A DNA stretch of 64,000 nt, from positions 1,674,001 to 1,738,000 of the forward strand of contig CAWDRV010000003.1 in the NCBI GenBank assembly GCA_963804825.1. The letters run 5' to 3'. Shown one piece after another: positions 40,818 to 50,519 of the stretch; the first letter of the stretch is position 1, and each line of letters opens with the position of its first letter. The position numbers were made by a program, and so were the translations under genes. Below the pieces are notes generated by a model that had not been told where the DNA came from, ran no database searches, and was given only the letters and a program-made list of their open reading frames with translations. This DNA is from JBKQVT01 sp963804825. GTDB lineage: Bacteria > Planctomycetota > Planctomycetia > Pirellulales > Thermoguttaceae.

Positions 40818-41663
40818 ATGAACGGAATTCCCGTGTTGGTTGCCGAAGGAGATTGCATCGCCCGGGCGTGGGAGAACGCCATGCTCCAGCTTTTCGCCGC
40901 GGGCTGCGACGTGCGGACCCAATACGACAAGCCCGGCGACCCGCCGAGCAAGGACGCCACCATGATCATCACGGTCCACGATCCGCTGGCCGAGCCGATG
41001 ATCCATCGCGATTTTCCGGGCGGGCCCGAGGAACTGCAGGAATACGTCCTGGAGGTCTGCGAAGGGATCAAGGACCATTGCGTCCGCGATCCGGACGACG
41101 CCGCCGACACCCGCTGGGAATATACCTATCATCAGCGGCTGTTCGCCTACGAGGTCCCGACGCTGGCGCCGATCGACCAGATCGAGCAGCTCTGCCGGCA
41201 ACTGGCCGAGACCCCCTACACCCGCCGCGCCCAGGCCGTCACGTGGAAAGTGTGGGAGGACGCCGGCTGCTACGATCCGGCATGTCTGCAAAGCATCTGG
41301 TGCCGGATTCTCGAACAGGAGGGCGTGCCGCGGCTGAGCATGAACGTTCGCTTCCGTTCGAACGACGCCTACAAGGCGGCCTTTATGAACATGTTCGCCC
41401 TGGTGCAGTTGCAGTCGAGGATCGCCGCCCGAATCCGCGAGCTTTCCGGACGGCCGGTCGAACTGGGCCGCTATTGCCACATGGCCGACAGTTTCCACAT
41501 TTACGGCTCGAACCTGGTCGAGTTTCGCGGGCGGTTTTTGGGCGCGATCGAAAAGCGCACGTTTGAGCAACGGACGATGCGTTACGAGGGCGGGCTGCGC
41601 GAGTTGATGGACGAGGCCCGGCCGGCGATTCTGGAAAAGGCCCGCAACATGGGGCGGCGCTAG
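40818..41663 (+). CDS. Thymidylate synthase-family protein (ThyA-like, divergent)
   Basis: 281 aa. ThyA-fold elements are visible in order: WEYTYHQRLFAYE (100-112), the Arg/Trp segment RRAQAVTWKVWED (136-148), the nucleophile region DPACLQSIWCRI with Cys156, the phosphate-binding Arg segment RFRSNDAYKAAFMNMFALV (178-196), and HMADSFHIYGSN (221-232). The family converts dUMP to dTMP or hydroxymethylates dCMP with methylene-tetrahydrofolate. The classic PPCH is replaced by DPACL, and the N-terminal flap found in E. coli ThyA is different, so the exact substrate is open. Start ATG at 40818 with AAGGA upstream. It is divergent from the protease gene. Confidence 0.72.
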   Translation: MNGIPVLVAEGDCIARAWENAMLQLFAAGCDVRTQYDKPGDPPSKDATMIITVHDPLAEPMIHRDFPGGPEELQEYVLEVCEGIKDHCVRDPDDAADTRWEYTYHQRLFAYEVPTLAPIDQIEQLCRQLAETPYTRRAQAVTWKVWEDAGCYDPACLQSIWCRILEQEGVPRLSMNVRFRSNDAYKAAFMNMFALVQLQSRIAARIRELSGRPVELGRYCHMADSFHIYGSNLVEFRGRFLGAIEKRTFEQRTMRYEGGLRELMDEARPAILEKARNMGRR

Positions 41664-41783
41664 CCGTTTGGAGGAGTCGCCGCATCCCCCTTGCGGAACC
41701 AACCGCCGCCGCTCATACTGAAACTGCTGGGTCTCGTGATAGTGCTAAGTTCGGCCACAGCGTGAAACTAGCGACGATGGCCA

Positions 41784-42268
41784 ATGAAACCGAGAGTGTA
41801 CGTTGAGACGACCGTGTTGGGATACCTGACCTCGTGGCCAAGTGGCAACCTGGTCGTTGCCGGGCGTCAGAAGATCACGCGGGATTGGTGGCGCTACGCC
41901 TTGAATGCCTTCGATCTGGTTGTGTCTGAACTGGTCCATCGTGAGGCGGCGCAGGGGATCCGCAGGCGATCCGAGATCGGCTGGAAGCCCTTAAGGACCT
42001 TCCGGTTTTGGCCGTCAACCAGCGGGCCGACGATTTCGCCCGGGCATTGGTCGCCAGAGGAGCCGTACCACCAACGGAACCGGAGGACGCGCTTCACATT
42101 GCCCTGGCTGTGGTGAACGGTATAGAATACTTGGTGACCTGGAACTTCAAGCACATCGCCAGTGCCGTGATGAGGTCGAAGATTTACGGCGTGTGTGTCG
42201 CAGAGGGTTATGATCCTTCCACGATCTGCACGCCGGAAGAACTCCTGGAGCCGGAAGACGATGTTTGA
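41784..42268 (+). CDS. PIN-domain (VapC-like) toxin, frameshifted
   Basis: About 161 aa when one base is restored near 41950. The N-terminus RVYVETTVLGYL carries the first PIN acidic position as Glu; VVSELVHREA supplies the second; GDPQAIRDRLEALKDLPVL, DDFARAL and EDALHIALAV (third acidic site) follow the family order. PIN proteins are metal-dependent ribonucleases. The frame changes between VHREAA and GDPQAIRD, which needs one missing base, unlike the extra-A sites elsewhere, so real inactivation is possible. It overlaps the next small gene by eight bases (ATGTTTGA). Confidence 0.75.
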
Positions 42269-42467
42269 CGACCCGATTGTCGAGGACATCCGATGCGTGC
42301 GACGTGCCCATGCGTCGCAGTTCGATAATGATCTGGCCGCCATTGTAACGGATCTTCGTCGGTTGGAGCGCGAGAGCGGTCGGAGCTATGTCAATTTCCC
42401 GCCCCGCTTGCTCGAAACGCAATCAGCACAAGCTGACCGGCAACCCCCAAGTTCGGCGACGACGTGA
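42261..42467 (+). CDS. Small partner of the PIN toxin, probable antitoxin
   Basis: 68 aa. MFDDPIVEDIRCVRRAHASQ begins a charged helical protein with LAAIVTDLRRLERESGRSYV and a conserved-looking FPPR near the end. I recognise this layout from small genes coupled to VapC-like genes in cyanobacteria and planctomycetes; no DNA-binding fold is obvious. Its ATG lies inside the toxin's last codons, so the pair is co-translated. The antitoxin role is inference from size and coupling. Confidence 0.65.
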   Translation: MFDDPIVEDIRCVRRAHASQFDNDLAAIVTDLRRLERESGRSYVNFPPRLLETQSAQADRQPPSSATT

Positions 42468-42593
42468 TCCCTGGATGCACTTGACCGGGGTCCGCGCTGG
42501 GCTGGCCGCATTCCTTGGCCGGCCACATAGGGCGGCGCTAGCCGGGCAGAAAAGCTATTGGGCCGGCGGCCGGTTTCTTGTATCATCCGACCT

Positions 42594-43829
42594 ATGACCC
42601 CCCAGGATGTGCTTCGGGCCGGGACCGAGGCCGAAATCAGCCGCGAAATCATTCGCCTTGTCCCCCATTGGTACGAGGCCGATTGCGGTCCCGAGCGCTA
42701 TTCGGTGCCCGTGGGGGGACATGTCGCCCATTTTTGCAACCATCGCAAACTCACGCCCATCCTCAACGCCTTTCTGACGCGGATTTGCGCCCGCATCAGG
42801 GAACTGTCGCTGGAATACTTCGTCAATTTCCCCAGCCTCATCGACGTGTTCCTGGAGAGTTGCGCCATCGACTGGCTGGGGATGCACTCCGCGGCGACGG
42901 ACTGGGCCCGACTCATTAAGTACCTGGAAACCGTGGCGCGGCGGACGTACGAAAATCAGCCGGTGTCGTTGAACCTGATCGTCCGGACCGGCCACGGGGT
43001 GGGCGACATTTCCGGGCCGCGGTTGCAGAAGTTCTTCGATCAGCTCGCCTCGTCGCCGTTGTCCTACCTTGCCGTGGACGGCGACCTTCGCCTGATGCAC
43101 TATGGCGAAGTGGAATGGCCGGAGGCGGGTCACTCGGCCTGCAAATGTTATCCCGAGTTCCTGCACCCCATCCATAGCATCCTGGATGAGACGGACATTT
43201 CCGCCCACCTGACGGCCCAGGGCGACCTGGTCATCATGAACAAGGCCGGCCTGCTGGCCACCCGGCGAAAAAGAAAGTGGAAGATCTACAACGTCCGCAC
43301 GTTCCGGAACGGACTGTCCTACTGTCTGGGCAATCCGCACGTGGGCACGAACCTGTTCGAGGTCGTCTTCGACTTGAGTTTCCGCCGCCAGGGCGCCCTG
43401 CTGATCTACGACCCCGACCATCGGATCCAGGAGCGCCTTTTGAACCCGGAGAGCATCGTCTTCTCGCCGGAGACGGACGGCCTTCCGTTGGCGGAGCCGG
43501 CCTGCGGCCAGGCCCTGATCGGCCGATCCATCGAGGACATTGCCGTCGGCAAGAAGTCGGGCTCGTTGAAGCGGAAGCGTCGGCTCATCGAGATGGCCTG
43601 TGTCGACGGCGCGGTGGTCTTCGACGACAACCATCTTTTGGCCGTCGGCGCGCTGATCCGTTCGCATCCCAGCGTCGGGAACCAATTGGGCGCGCGGACC
43701 ACGGCGGCGAGATCATCGTATCTTTGGGGCGCGCGGCCGATCAAGGTCAGCTCCGACGGCGACGTCACCGTCTACTTCAAGAGTCGCCACGGAGATCAGG
43801 AGTGCGACGCGGTGATGAATTTCCTCTGA
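42594..43829 (+). CDS. Diadenylate-cyclase-like (DisA_N/DAC) protein, divergent
   Basis: 411 aa, no membrane helix. The N-terminal 270 residues are a domain of unknown function with several Cys/His residues (HVAHFCNHRK, HSACKCYPEF). The C-terminal part resembles a DAC domain: GALLIYDP, the DGA motif in MACVDGAVVFDDNH, GNQLGARTTAARSSYLWGA and KVSSDGDVTVYFKS. Active diadenylate cyclases carry DGA plus RHR; here the second motif reads RTT. It could be a divergent cyclase or a c-di-AMP/nucleotide sensor of the DACNV-like type. Start ATG at 42594, following the toxin pair by 126 bp. Confidence 0.6.
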   Translation: MTPQDVLRAGTEAEISREIIRLVPHWYEADCGPERYSVPVGGHVAHFCNHRKLTPILNAFLTRICARIRELSLEYFVNFPSLIDVFLESCAIDWLGMHSAATDWARLIKYLETVARRTYENQPVSLNLIVRTGHGVGDISGPRLQKFFDQLASSPLSYLAVDGDLRLMHYGEVEWPEAGHSACKCYPEFLHPIHSILDETDISAHLTAQGDLVIMNKAGLLATRRKRKWKIYNVRTFRNGLSYCLGNPHVGTNLFEVVFDLSFRRQGALLIYDPDHRIQERLLNPESIVFSPETDGLPLAEPACGQALIGRSIEDIAVGKKSGSLKRKRRLIEMACVDGAVVFDDNHLLAVGALIRSHPSVGNQLGARTTAARSSYLWGARPIKVSSDGDVTVYFKSRHGDQECDAVMNFL

Positions 43830-43970
43830 TGGCCGTGTTGGCCGATGGCGCGCCGGTAGCCGAGAAAAGGATTGGGCCGCCGGGAAGAAGGATGAAGGCC
43901 GAAGGATGAAGGCTGAAGGCCGGGCGGGCTGGTCTGTTCGGTTCCAATCCCCAATCCCTCTTCCTCCTTC

Positions 43971-44180
43971 CTACTTCTGCCTCGGTCCTTCGTCATGGCC
44001 TCCTTGAAACTCACCCCTGATCCGTTCCCATTCATCCTTCCCCAGTTCGATGGAGTCGCCGTCGGCCATCACCAACTTTGCTCCGCCCACCTTGTACGGT
44101 TCGACGCGGACAATCTGGTCGATGTTGACCACGCGCGGCGGGTCCCCGCTTAACGGTCGAACCTCCAAGAAGCAGGCCAT
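43971..44180 (-). CDS. Small beta-rich conserved protein, unknown function
   Basis: 69 aa. MACFLEVRPLSGDPPRVVNI begins a compact protein with VEPYKVGGAKLVMADGDSIE and WERIRGEF. The layout (short strands, a GG turn, a terminal helix) resembles FlbD-type or LytTR-like beta folds, but this is weak. GGAGGGCGGAGG directly precedes the ATG at 44180. It lies downstream of tRNA-Asp on the same strand. Confidence 0.5.
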   Translation of the reverse strand: MACFLEVRPLSGDPPRVVNIDQIVRVEPYKVGGAKLVMADGDSIELGKDEWERIRGEFQGGHDEGPRQK

Positions 44181-44275
44181 CCTCCGCCCTCCCTGTTGGT
44201 GGGGCCGATTTGTCAAGGCCGCGGAAATCCGACGGCTGATAAGTTCCCCCGAAAGTGGTAAAACCACGTATCAGG

Positions 44276-44349
44276 CGAGGACGACGGGGGTCGAACCCGC
44301 AACCTTCGGATCGACAGTCCGATGCTCTAACCAATTGAGCTACGTCCCC
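44276..44349 (-). tRNA. tRNA-Asp (anticodon GTC)
   Basis: Read on the minus strand: acceptor GGGGACG/CGTCCTC, D-arm GCTCAATTGGTTAGAGC, anticodon stem TCGGA/TCCGA around CTGTCGA (anticodon GTC), T-arm GGGTTCGACCCC, discriminator G as expected for Asp. CCA is not encoded. Confidence 0.95.
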
Positions 44350-44564
44350 ACACCACGAGATGGCAATTATAACCCCTTCCTTTCCAACAGCAAGGGCACG
44401 ACCGCGATACGGCTGCGGGCAAAATTCACCACAAGATGTACTACTACTAACTATATACCTGACGCCATGAGTGGGCAGGCCGACAACCCCACGGCGGCCC
44501 GATTGTGAACTAGACTTTATTGCGGCACCGTTGCGTGCCAAAACAGGACAAGTGGAGTGCGCTC

Positions 44565-44699
44565 GTGGGGCGTTTTTACCAAACCGTCATGCGTTTTTTC
44601 GACACCTTGAGCCCCCAGCATTGGGTGCTGGTGCTGATCGTCGTGGTTCTCGTAGGCGTGTTCTGCCTGCGGGGATTCGGCTCGCGGACCGACTATTGA
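44565..44699 (+). CDS. Small single-helix membrane protein
   Basis: 44 aa from GTG at 44565 (GGAG about 9 bases upstream) or 36 aa from the in-frame ATG at 44589. MRFFDTLSPQHWVLVLIVVV continues as a hydrophobic helix to VFCLRGFGSRTDY-stop. It lies 33 bases before the GGDEF gene on the same strand and may be co-transcribed. No function can be given; the helix and ribosome site are the only support. Confidence 0.5.
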   Translation: MGRFYQTVMRFFDTLSPQHWVLVLIVVVLVGVFCLRGFGSRTDY

Positions 44700-44732
44700 C
44701 TCCCGCCATCCTAAGACCAGGAACCTTGCGCT

Positions 44733-45647
44733 ATGGACTTGTGGACATTCCAGATCCCGATTCCCGTCGCGTTGGCGATCGTGGCGACGATCGGTTACAT
44801 TTTCGGCCGGCGTTCGAGGAACCCCGGCGATGATTCGGCCTTCCGTTCGCGGCGCGAATTGCGTCGTGCGCAACTGGTGGCCGCCGAACTGGAGAAGATC
44901 GCCTGGGACCTGCGGAAGAATCTGGCCAAGCACCATTCCAGCGTGAGCAAGTTCCGCGATCGGGTGGGCAAACTGAACGACGATCGCCAGGAAGCCAGTT
45001 GGAAGGAGTTGTGCCACGAGGCCGAGGGCATCCTCAAGCCCACGCTCCACTTGGCCACGCAGATCGCCAATGCCTACGACGAAATCCGCCAGCAGAGCGC
45101 CAATCTGATGACGTTCACCGAAGTGCGGACCGATCCCCTGACGGGAATCAACAACCGCCGGGGCATGGCGGACGCCGTGGCCAACCAGTTCGCCATGATG
45201 CACCGCTACGGGACGACGTTCTCGCTGGCGATCCTCGACGTCGATCACTTCAAGAACGTCAACGACGAGAAGGGGCATCTCTGCGGGGACCAGATATTGC
45301 AGGAGTTGGCCCGTCTGTTCGACGAGTTCGCCCGCGAAACCGACGTCGTCGCCCGCTACGGCGGCGAGGAGTTCGTGATGGTGATGCCGCAGACTGATCT
45401 GACCGGTGCCACGCTCTTCGCGGAACGTCTGCGGAAGAAGGTGGAAAGCCAATTGGCGATCACCGTCAGCGGCGGCATTGCCCAGGCGGCCGAAGGCGAT
45501 ACGCAGGATACCTTGCTGGCCCGGGCCGACGGCGCCCTGTACCAGGCGAAATCGGCCGGCCGCAACCGGGTCTTCTACCACGACGGGCGGCAGGCCAACG
45601 CCGCCGAAGTGGACCTGTCGGCCTTGGAAATGGAAGTGGAAGTGTAA
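44733..45647 (+). CDS. Membrane-anchored GGDEF diguanylate cyclase
   Basis: 304 aa. Makes cyclic di-GMP. One N-terminal helix (PIPVALAIVATIGYIFG, about 9-25), then a coiled-coil linker and a GGDEF domain from about 130. DVDHFKNVND gives the first metal Asp; the active site is GGEEF (about 208-212), and RETD precedes it by five residues, forming an intact I-site for product inhibition. The end of the domain (ARADGALYQAKSAGRNRV) is normal. No known sensor domain is attached, so the input is unclear. The gene is convergent with the Kdo-kinase-like gene. Confidence 0.92.
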   Translation: MDLWTFQIPIPVALAIVATIGYIFGRRSRNPGDDSAFRSRRELRRAQLVAAELEKIAWDLRKNLAKHHSSVSKFRDRVGKLNDDRQEASWKELCHEAEGILKPTLHLATQIANAYDEIRQQSANLMTFTEVRTDPLTGINNRRGMADAVANQFAMMHRYGTTFSLAILDVDHFKNVNDEKGHLCGDQILQELARLFDEFARETDVVARYGGEEFVMVMPQTDLTGATLFAERLRKKVESQLAITVSGGIAQAAEGDTQDTLLARADGALYQAKSAGRNRVFYHDGRQANAAEVDLSALEMEVEV

Positions 45648-45652
45648 AGCGG

Positions 45653-46509
45653 CTAGCAGCGCCTGCCGACCGTGCCGCTGCTGGCGACGCACATGAATTT
45701 CGGCGTACCGGGCAATGCGGCGCCAAAGCGTCTTCCAGGCGGGACTGCCCGGCGGAAATTCAGCAAGGTACGCCTGCAGAAACCGGCAGCAGACACTCGG
45801 CGTCACCCATGGATGCGCTTGCAGACCGGCTGCCAGGCGAGCCAGGTCACCCGCCCGACGTCGCCAACTGGCGCGCCGCACGATGCGCACTCCATCCAGG
45901 TCGACCAGGTAGACGGCCACGTCTTCGTGCTGCTGGGCGGCCAAGAGGTTGGCCGCCTTGAGGTCGCGGTTGACGACGCCCGCCGCGTGCATTCGCCCCA
46001 GCAAACGACCCAGGTTGACGGCGCAGCGAGACGCCAGTCGGAGCCGCTGCCCGGCGGGATCCTCGGCCAGCCGCCAGCCGAACAGGTGCAGGTTTTCACC
46101 GCCGGCAATCCACTCGGTCGCCAGGTAACTGGCGCGGAAGAAGCGGTGGTTGCGGGGCTCGCAGGCTGCCAGCGGCCGGGGCGTTGCGATGCCGCGGGCC
46201 AACAGCGCGCGGCCCAGCTCCCAACCGCGGCGCGCCCGGCTGCGGCGAAACTGCCCGCAGAGCGTTTTCCACCACGTCCGCGGGCGGAACTGCTTGTAGG
46301 CCACGTGGACGGGCCCGTCCGCCAGCGGCAACTCGGCCTCGACCAGCAGGGTCTCGTGGCTGATTTTGACGGGCCGGTCGAGGTGGCGCCAGACGAGCGC
46401 GTCGGGACTGTTCCAAGAGACGGGTCAATTCCGGCCGCGGCAGCCGGGCCACGCCATAGGCCGTTCCCGCGGCAGTCCGCACGACGGTGAAGTCGGCTTG
46501 ATCGGTCAT
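45653..46509 (-). CDS. Lipopolysaccharide (Kdo/InaA-type) kinase-like protein, frameshifted
   Basis: About 284 aa. Family members phosphorylate Kdo or heptose of LPS. An N-terminal part (VRTAAGTAYGVARLPRPEL, then NSPDALVWRHLDRPVKISHE) is joined to the rest by removing A46415. The kinase core shows VAYKQFRPR (Lys), EWIAGGENLHLF, HAAGVVNRDLKAANLL (catalytic Asp) and YLVDLDGVRIV (DLD in place of DFG). After EIHVRRQQRHG the open frame runs on antisense through the GGDEF gene, so a second shift is likely, and the TAG at 45653-45655 is the probable stop. C-terminus uncertain. Confidence 0.68.
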
Positions 46510-46699
46510 CGGCGAACTGGGGGTGCTAAAGTCGCGTGCTTTCAGTCCGAGATGGGACGTGGTCGCGGTGCGCGGCCATAGAAAAGCATAACCGACGGCG
46601 GCTGTTTCACACCATAGCAGCCGGCCATCTTCGCAGGTATAATGGGGAGTTTGGGGTTCGGAATTTCATCACCACGCAACCGAGAAAGGCCCACGATCC

Positions 46700-47024
46700 A
46701 TGCCGCTCTTCGAAATCGAGACTGCCTCGCATATCATCATTACTTGGGCGGACGACGAACAGGCTGCCACGGAACTGGTCCATGAAAGTTATCCGCAAGA
46801 GCCGCCGCTTCGGGTGACGCGACGCCCCCGCGATACGTGGGTCATCTCCGAAATCCGCCTTGGGCATCATGGGAAACGCCGACCCTTGCTTCACGGCGCG
46901 GGATTGTCTGGCCAAGGCCTCGGGCGACAAAGTCCATGCCATCCGCCTCTACATGCAGCACACGGGCACCGATCTTGAACACGCCCGCAAGGCCATCGAG
47001 TCCAACATGGTCATGGGGTGGTAG
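46700..47024 (+). CDS. Small conserved planctomycete protein, frameshifted
   Basis: 107 aa when one A in 46851-46853 is removed. MPLFEIETASHIIITWADDE starts a compact alpha/beta domain, then PPLRVTRRPRDTWVISESAL, then GNADPCFTARDCLAKASGDK and a C-terminal helix ending SNMVMGW. Both halves match a small hypothetical protein that I associate with planctomycetes, which argues that the frameshift is not real. No motif suggests a function. It stands alone between the kinase-like gene (divergent) and a repeat-filled gap. Confidence 0.7.
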
Positions 47025-47426
47025 ATTACCACGCTGCGTGGTGGGCGTTTCTTGACTTCCACGCCCGGTCGAAGCAGAATCATACGCGGGGGAACGACGA
47101 TCCGAGCCGTCTCCCCTCCGGGGGGGCCATCGGAGGTGTTCATCGCGGCCGTCCAAGGATTAATCCCCTGTGGTTGTTGAAATAGCTGGATGGGTCGGAC
47201 GAATCCTTACTAGACGCAAGGTTTCGGGCCCTGCGGAAACAATTGTACGACCATGGCGGGGTCTAAATCACGTCCACAGCCTGGTGTAAGCGACGAGCTG
47301 CGTTATTCTCGGACGACGGCATCGTACCCGCCCGGCGACTCCGCCGTTATTGCAACCCCTAACTTGCGAGGTGTTCCCATGCGACGTGTCTGGATGGCCC
47401 GCGGCGTGATTTTCCGTGGTCGGCTT

Positions 47427-47562
47427 GTGCCCCGACCGTGCTCGGGTGACACGTTGGGTGCCACGACCATGCTTCACATGGTGCCCGGCTTGTCCAGCAG
47501 TGTTGGAAACACGGTTTGGCAAGCCAACCGTGGCACCCATCATTGCAGGTCGGTCGGGGCAC
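47427..47562. repeat. 136-bp palindromic repeat with GTGCCCCGACCG ends
   Basis: GTGCCCCGACCG at 47427-47438 is inverted at 47551-47562 as CGGTCGGGGCAC. Nested arms include TGGGTGCCACG / CGTGGCACCCA and the hairpin CACGGTTTGGCAAGCCAACC. It fills much of the 544-bp gap 47025-47568, which otherwise holds a short hairpin near 47030 (CCACGCTGCGTGG) and nothing recognisable. Confidence 0.7.
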
Positions 47563-47568
47563 TAGTGA

Positions 47569-48934
47569 TGGGCACGTGCCTGCTGGGGGCGATCGCACTG
47601 GGCGGCTGTTCGCGCCCCGAATCGACCGTCTCCCCCGATGAATCGGGGCCGTGCGGACCGTGCGGTAGCGTATCGACCGAGGCGGGTCCACGGACGGGGC
47701 AAGCACCATGCTCCCCGGTCAATCCTGCGGCTCGCGCGTCGGGTGTCGAGGTTGCCCAGGGCGCCACTCCGGACGCCGGGGCGGTGAAGTCGCTTGCCGT
47801 GGGGCCCGATGCGGCCTTCGCCTTCTTGCGCGTGGCCAGGGAAGAGCCCTATGTCGTGTTTCCGGCGGCCGGGCGCCAGGGGCAGTCCGAGTTCGCGCTC
47901 TACAAGGCGGCCCAGGTCCAATTGTTGAAGAGCCGGCTCGTGCTGGCCGCCGCTCTGCGGAAACCCGGCATGTCGGGCCTCGCTTGCCTCCGGTCGGCGA
48001 CGGCGCGCCACGATGCAACCGGCTGGCTGGCCGCCCGGCTCCGCGTCGACTTCCCCGGCGATGCCGAGATCATGCGCGTGGGGCTGGCGATCGACGAACC
48101 CCGTGAGGCCGCGGCACTGGTCAATGCCGTGGTCGGGGCGTATCTGAACGAAACGGTCGAGGGGGAGCGGAAGCAGCGGGTCCAGCGACTGGACACACTC
48201 GAGCGTCTCTATGTCGATAAGGAATCGGAATTGAGAAGCGTCCGCAACAACGAGAGGCAATTGGCCGAAAGTATGGGAGTTTCCCAGTCGCCCACGGGTT
48301 ATGTCAACCAGCAGCTTGCCCTCGAAGAGGTGGCCGATGCCCGCAAGGAGCTTTTCCAAGCCCGCAGCGAACTGCGGCGAGTGCGGGCGGAATTGAGGGC
48401 CGCGGAGATCCTGTCGTCCAACTCCAAGATCATCGAGGTGCTCGACTACGAGGTCGATGCCCTGGCGCAAAACGATCCGACGATCAGCCAGGTCCTCCTG
48501 CCGGTGGTGGCGAAGTTGAAGAAGCAGATCGTCAGCGCCACGCCCTCGTCGGCCGAAAAGCTGACCGCGAAGCTGAAGGCGGTGCAAGCGGAGATCGACA
48601 CGCGGCGCAAGGAGCTTCGGCGCGGCCAGGAAGAGCAGAAGCGGGCGGCCTTCGACGTGGATATCGGCGCAAGGAATCGCAGCTCGACGTTCTGACCCAA
48701 GTGGTGACCGATTGCGAGCAGACCGAGCAACGGCTGGAGAGGAAAGCCGTCCGGTCGCTGCAAACCAGCCTCGATTTGGACATGCTGCAGGCCAGGATCA
48801 AGCTACTCGAGGACGTGGTCCGCGCCATCGCCAACGAACGGGAAAAACTGAAGATCGAGCTCAATGCCCCGCCGCGGATCACCGTGCTCCAGCCCGCCGA
48901 TATCCCGGAAGGAAAAGACCCGCCGGCACGCTAG
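47569..48934 (+). CDS. Wzz/GumC-like coiled-coil lipoprotein, frameshifted
   Basis: About 454 aa. A short hydrophobic start (MGTCLLGAIALGGCSRPES) has a lipobox at GGC. A Wzz-like domain (AREEPYVVFPAAGRQGQ, then LRVDFPGDAEIMRVGLAIDE) resembles subunits that set polysaccharide chain length or move capsule precursors. A long coiled coil follows (about 200-440). One shift near 48675 separates KRAAFDV from RRKESQLDVLTQVV; it needs one missing base or two extra. The ORF extends upstream, but that part is the 136-bp repeat, so ATG 47569 is preferred. A repeat begins at the stop codon. Confidence 0.65.
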
Positions 48935-49027
48935 TGCGACTTACAGATGGTTTTTGCCGGTCGGCGTCGCTTGCGAAACCGCAAGCCAGTAGCGAGGTTT
49001 CCGGCAAGAACTTGTTGGAAGACGTAC
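48933..49027. repeat. Dispersed 95-bp repeat, copy B
   Basis: Copy of the element at 25473-25566: AGTGCGACTTACAGATGGTT, then the same GCTTGCGAAACCGCAAG hairpin and TTCCGGCAAGAA. It begins within the stop codon of the Wzz-like gene. Confidence 0.75.
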
Positions 49028-49114
49028 TAGCCGGGACGAGCCGGCCCAGGCTGGCGTTGATGGAAGTGATTTGTTAATCTATCGGAAACGAAGAAGGACC
49101 TCGACCTGCCAACC

Positions 49115-50519
49115 ATGAAGGACGAACTCGATTCCCTCCTGGCGCCGCACGGCCAGCAACACGTGCTTGCGTTCTGGGACCAACTGGACCAGCCCGGGCG
49201 AGAATCGCTCGCGGCGCAGATTCGCGCCGTCGATCTGGACTTGCTGGGACGGCTTTACCAAGGGCGAAACCAGCAGGACGACCTCCGCGCGGCGGCCGAC
49301 CGGGCAGGCCCGCCGCCGGCCTTCCGCCTGGAGACGGCCGGAAACCGCTTCTCGCCGGACCAGGCCCGCAACGCGCGGCGAACAGGCACTGGCGGCCGGA
49401 ACCGTCGGGGCCATGCTGGTGGCGGGAGGGCAGGGGACCCGGCTCGGTTTCGACCATCCCAAGGGCATGTTTCCCATCGGGCCGGTCTCGGGCCGCTCGC
49501 TGTTTCAAATCCACATCGAGAAGATCCTGGCCGTGGGACGCCGCTACGGCGCGCGGATTCCGCTCTACCTGATGACCAGCCCGGCGACGCACGACGAGAC
49601 CGTCGCCTTTCTGGCCCGGCACGATCGCTTCGGCCTGCCCGAGGAGGATTTGAAGGTCTTCTGCCAGGGGACGATGCCGGCGGTGGACGCGGCGACGGGG
49701 CGTCTGCTGCTGGAGGCGCCGGGCCGGCTGGCCACCAGTCCCGACGGTCACGGCGGCATGTTGGCCGCGTTCGCCCGCAGCGGCTGCCTCGCCGACGCCC
49801 GGCGGCGCCGTCTCGGCCAACTGTTCTACTTCCAGGTCGATAATCCGCTGGTCGAGGTTTGCAGCGCCGAGCACCTCGGTTATCACCTGCTTTGCGGATC
49901 GGAGATGAGCAGCCAGGTGATCGCCAAGCGCGATCCGCTGGAGCGGGTGGGCAACGTCGTCGCGCTTGACGGCCGGCTGATGGTGATCGAGTACAGCGAC
50001 CTGCCCGAGGAGGCGGCGCGGCGGCGCGGCGCCGACGGCTCGCTGGCCATTTGGGCCGGCAGCATCGCGGTGCACGTCTTCGACGTGGCATTCTTGGAGC
50101 GGATGGCCGCGACGGCCGCGGGCCTGCCCTTCCACGTCGCGCGCAAGAAGGTGGCGCATGTCGATCCGTCCGGCCGGCGGGTCGAGCCGCGGCAGCCCAA
50201 CGCCCTGAAGTTCGAGCGTTTCATCTTCGACCTGATGCCTTCGGCGGCCGGCGTGGTGGTGATCGAGGTCGATCCGGCCCGGGCGTTCGGACCGCTGAAG
50301 AACGCCCCCGGCGCCGAGCGCGACACGCCGGAGGCGGTCCGGGCGCAGATGGCGGCCTTGCATCGCGGTTGGCTCCGCCGTGCCGGCGTGGAAGTGGGCG
50401 ACGACGTGGCGGTCGAGATCAGTCCGCTGTTCGCGCTGGACGCCGAGGAGTTGGCCGGCAAGATACCGTCCGGGACGCGGATTGCGGAGCCGACGTATTT
50501 TCGGCCCCCGTCCGAATGA
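49115..50519 (+). CDS. UAP1-like UDP-sugar pyrophosphorylase, frameshifted
   Basis: 467 aa after removing one A at 49370/49371 (ARTRGEQALAAGTVGAML). Family members form UDP-N-acetylglucosamine, UDP-galactose or UDP-glucose from UTP and the sugar 1-phosphate. The nucleotide-binding signature VAGGQGTRLGFDHPKGMFPI is intact (about 101-120), as are TSPATHDET, QVDNPLVEVC (the uridine/metal Asp), HVARKKVAHVD and PNALKFERFIFDLMP. This is the eukaryotic UAP1/AGX type, not GlmU. With glmS in the same window it may serve amino-sugar nucleotide supply. The start ATG at 49115 has weak upstream signals. Confidence 0.85.
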
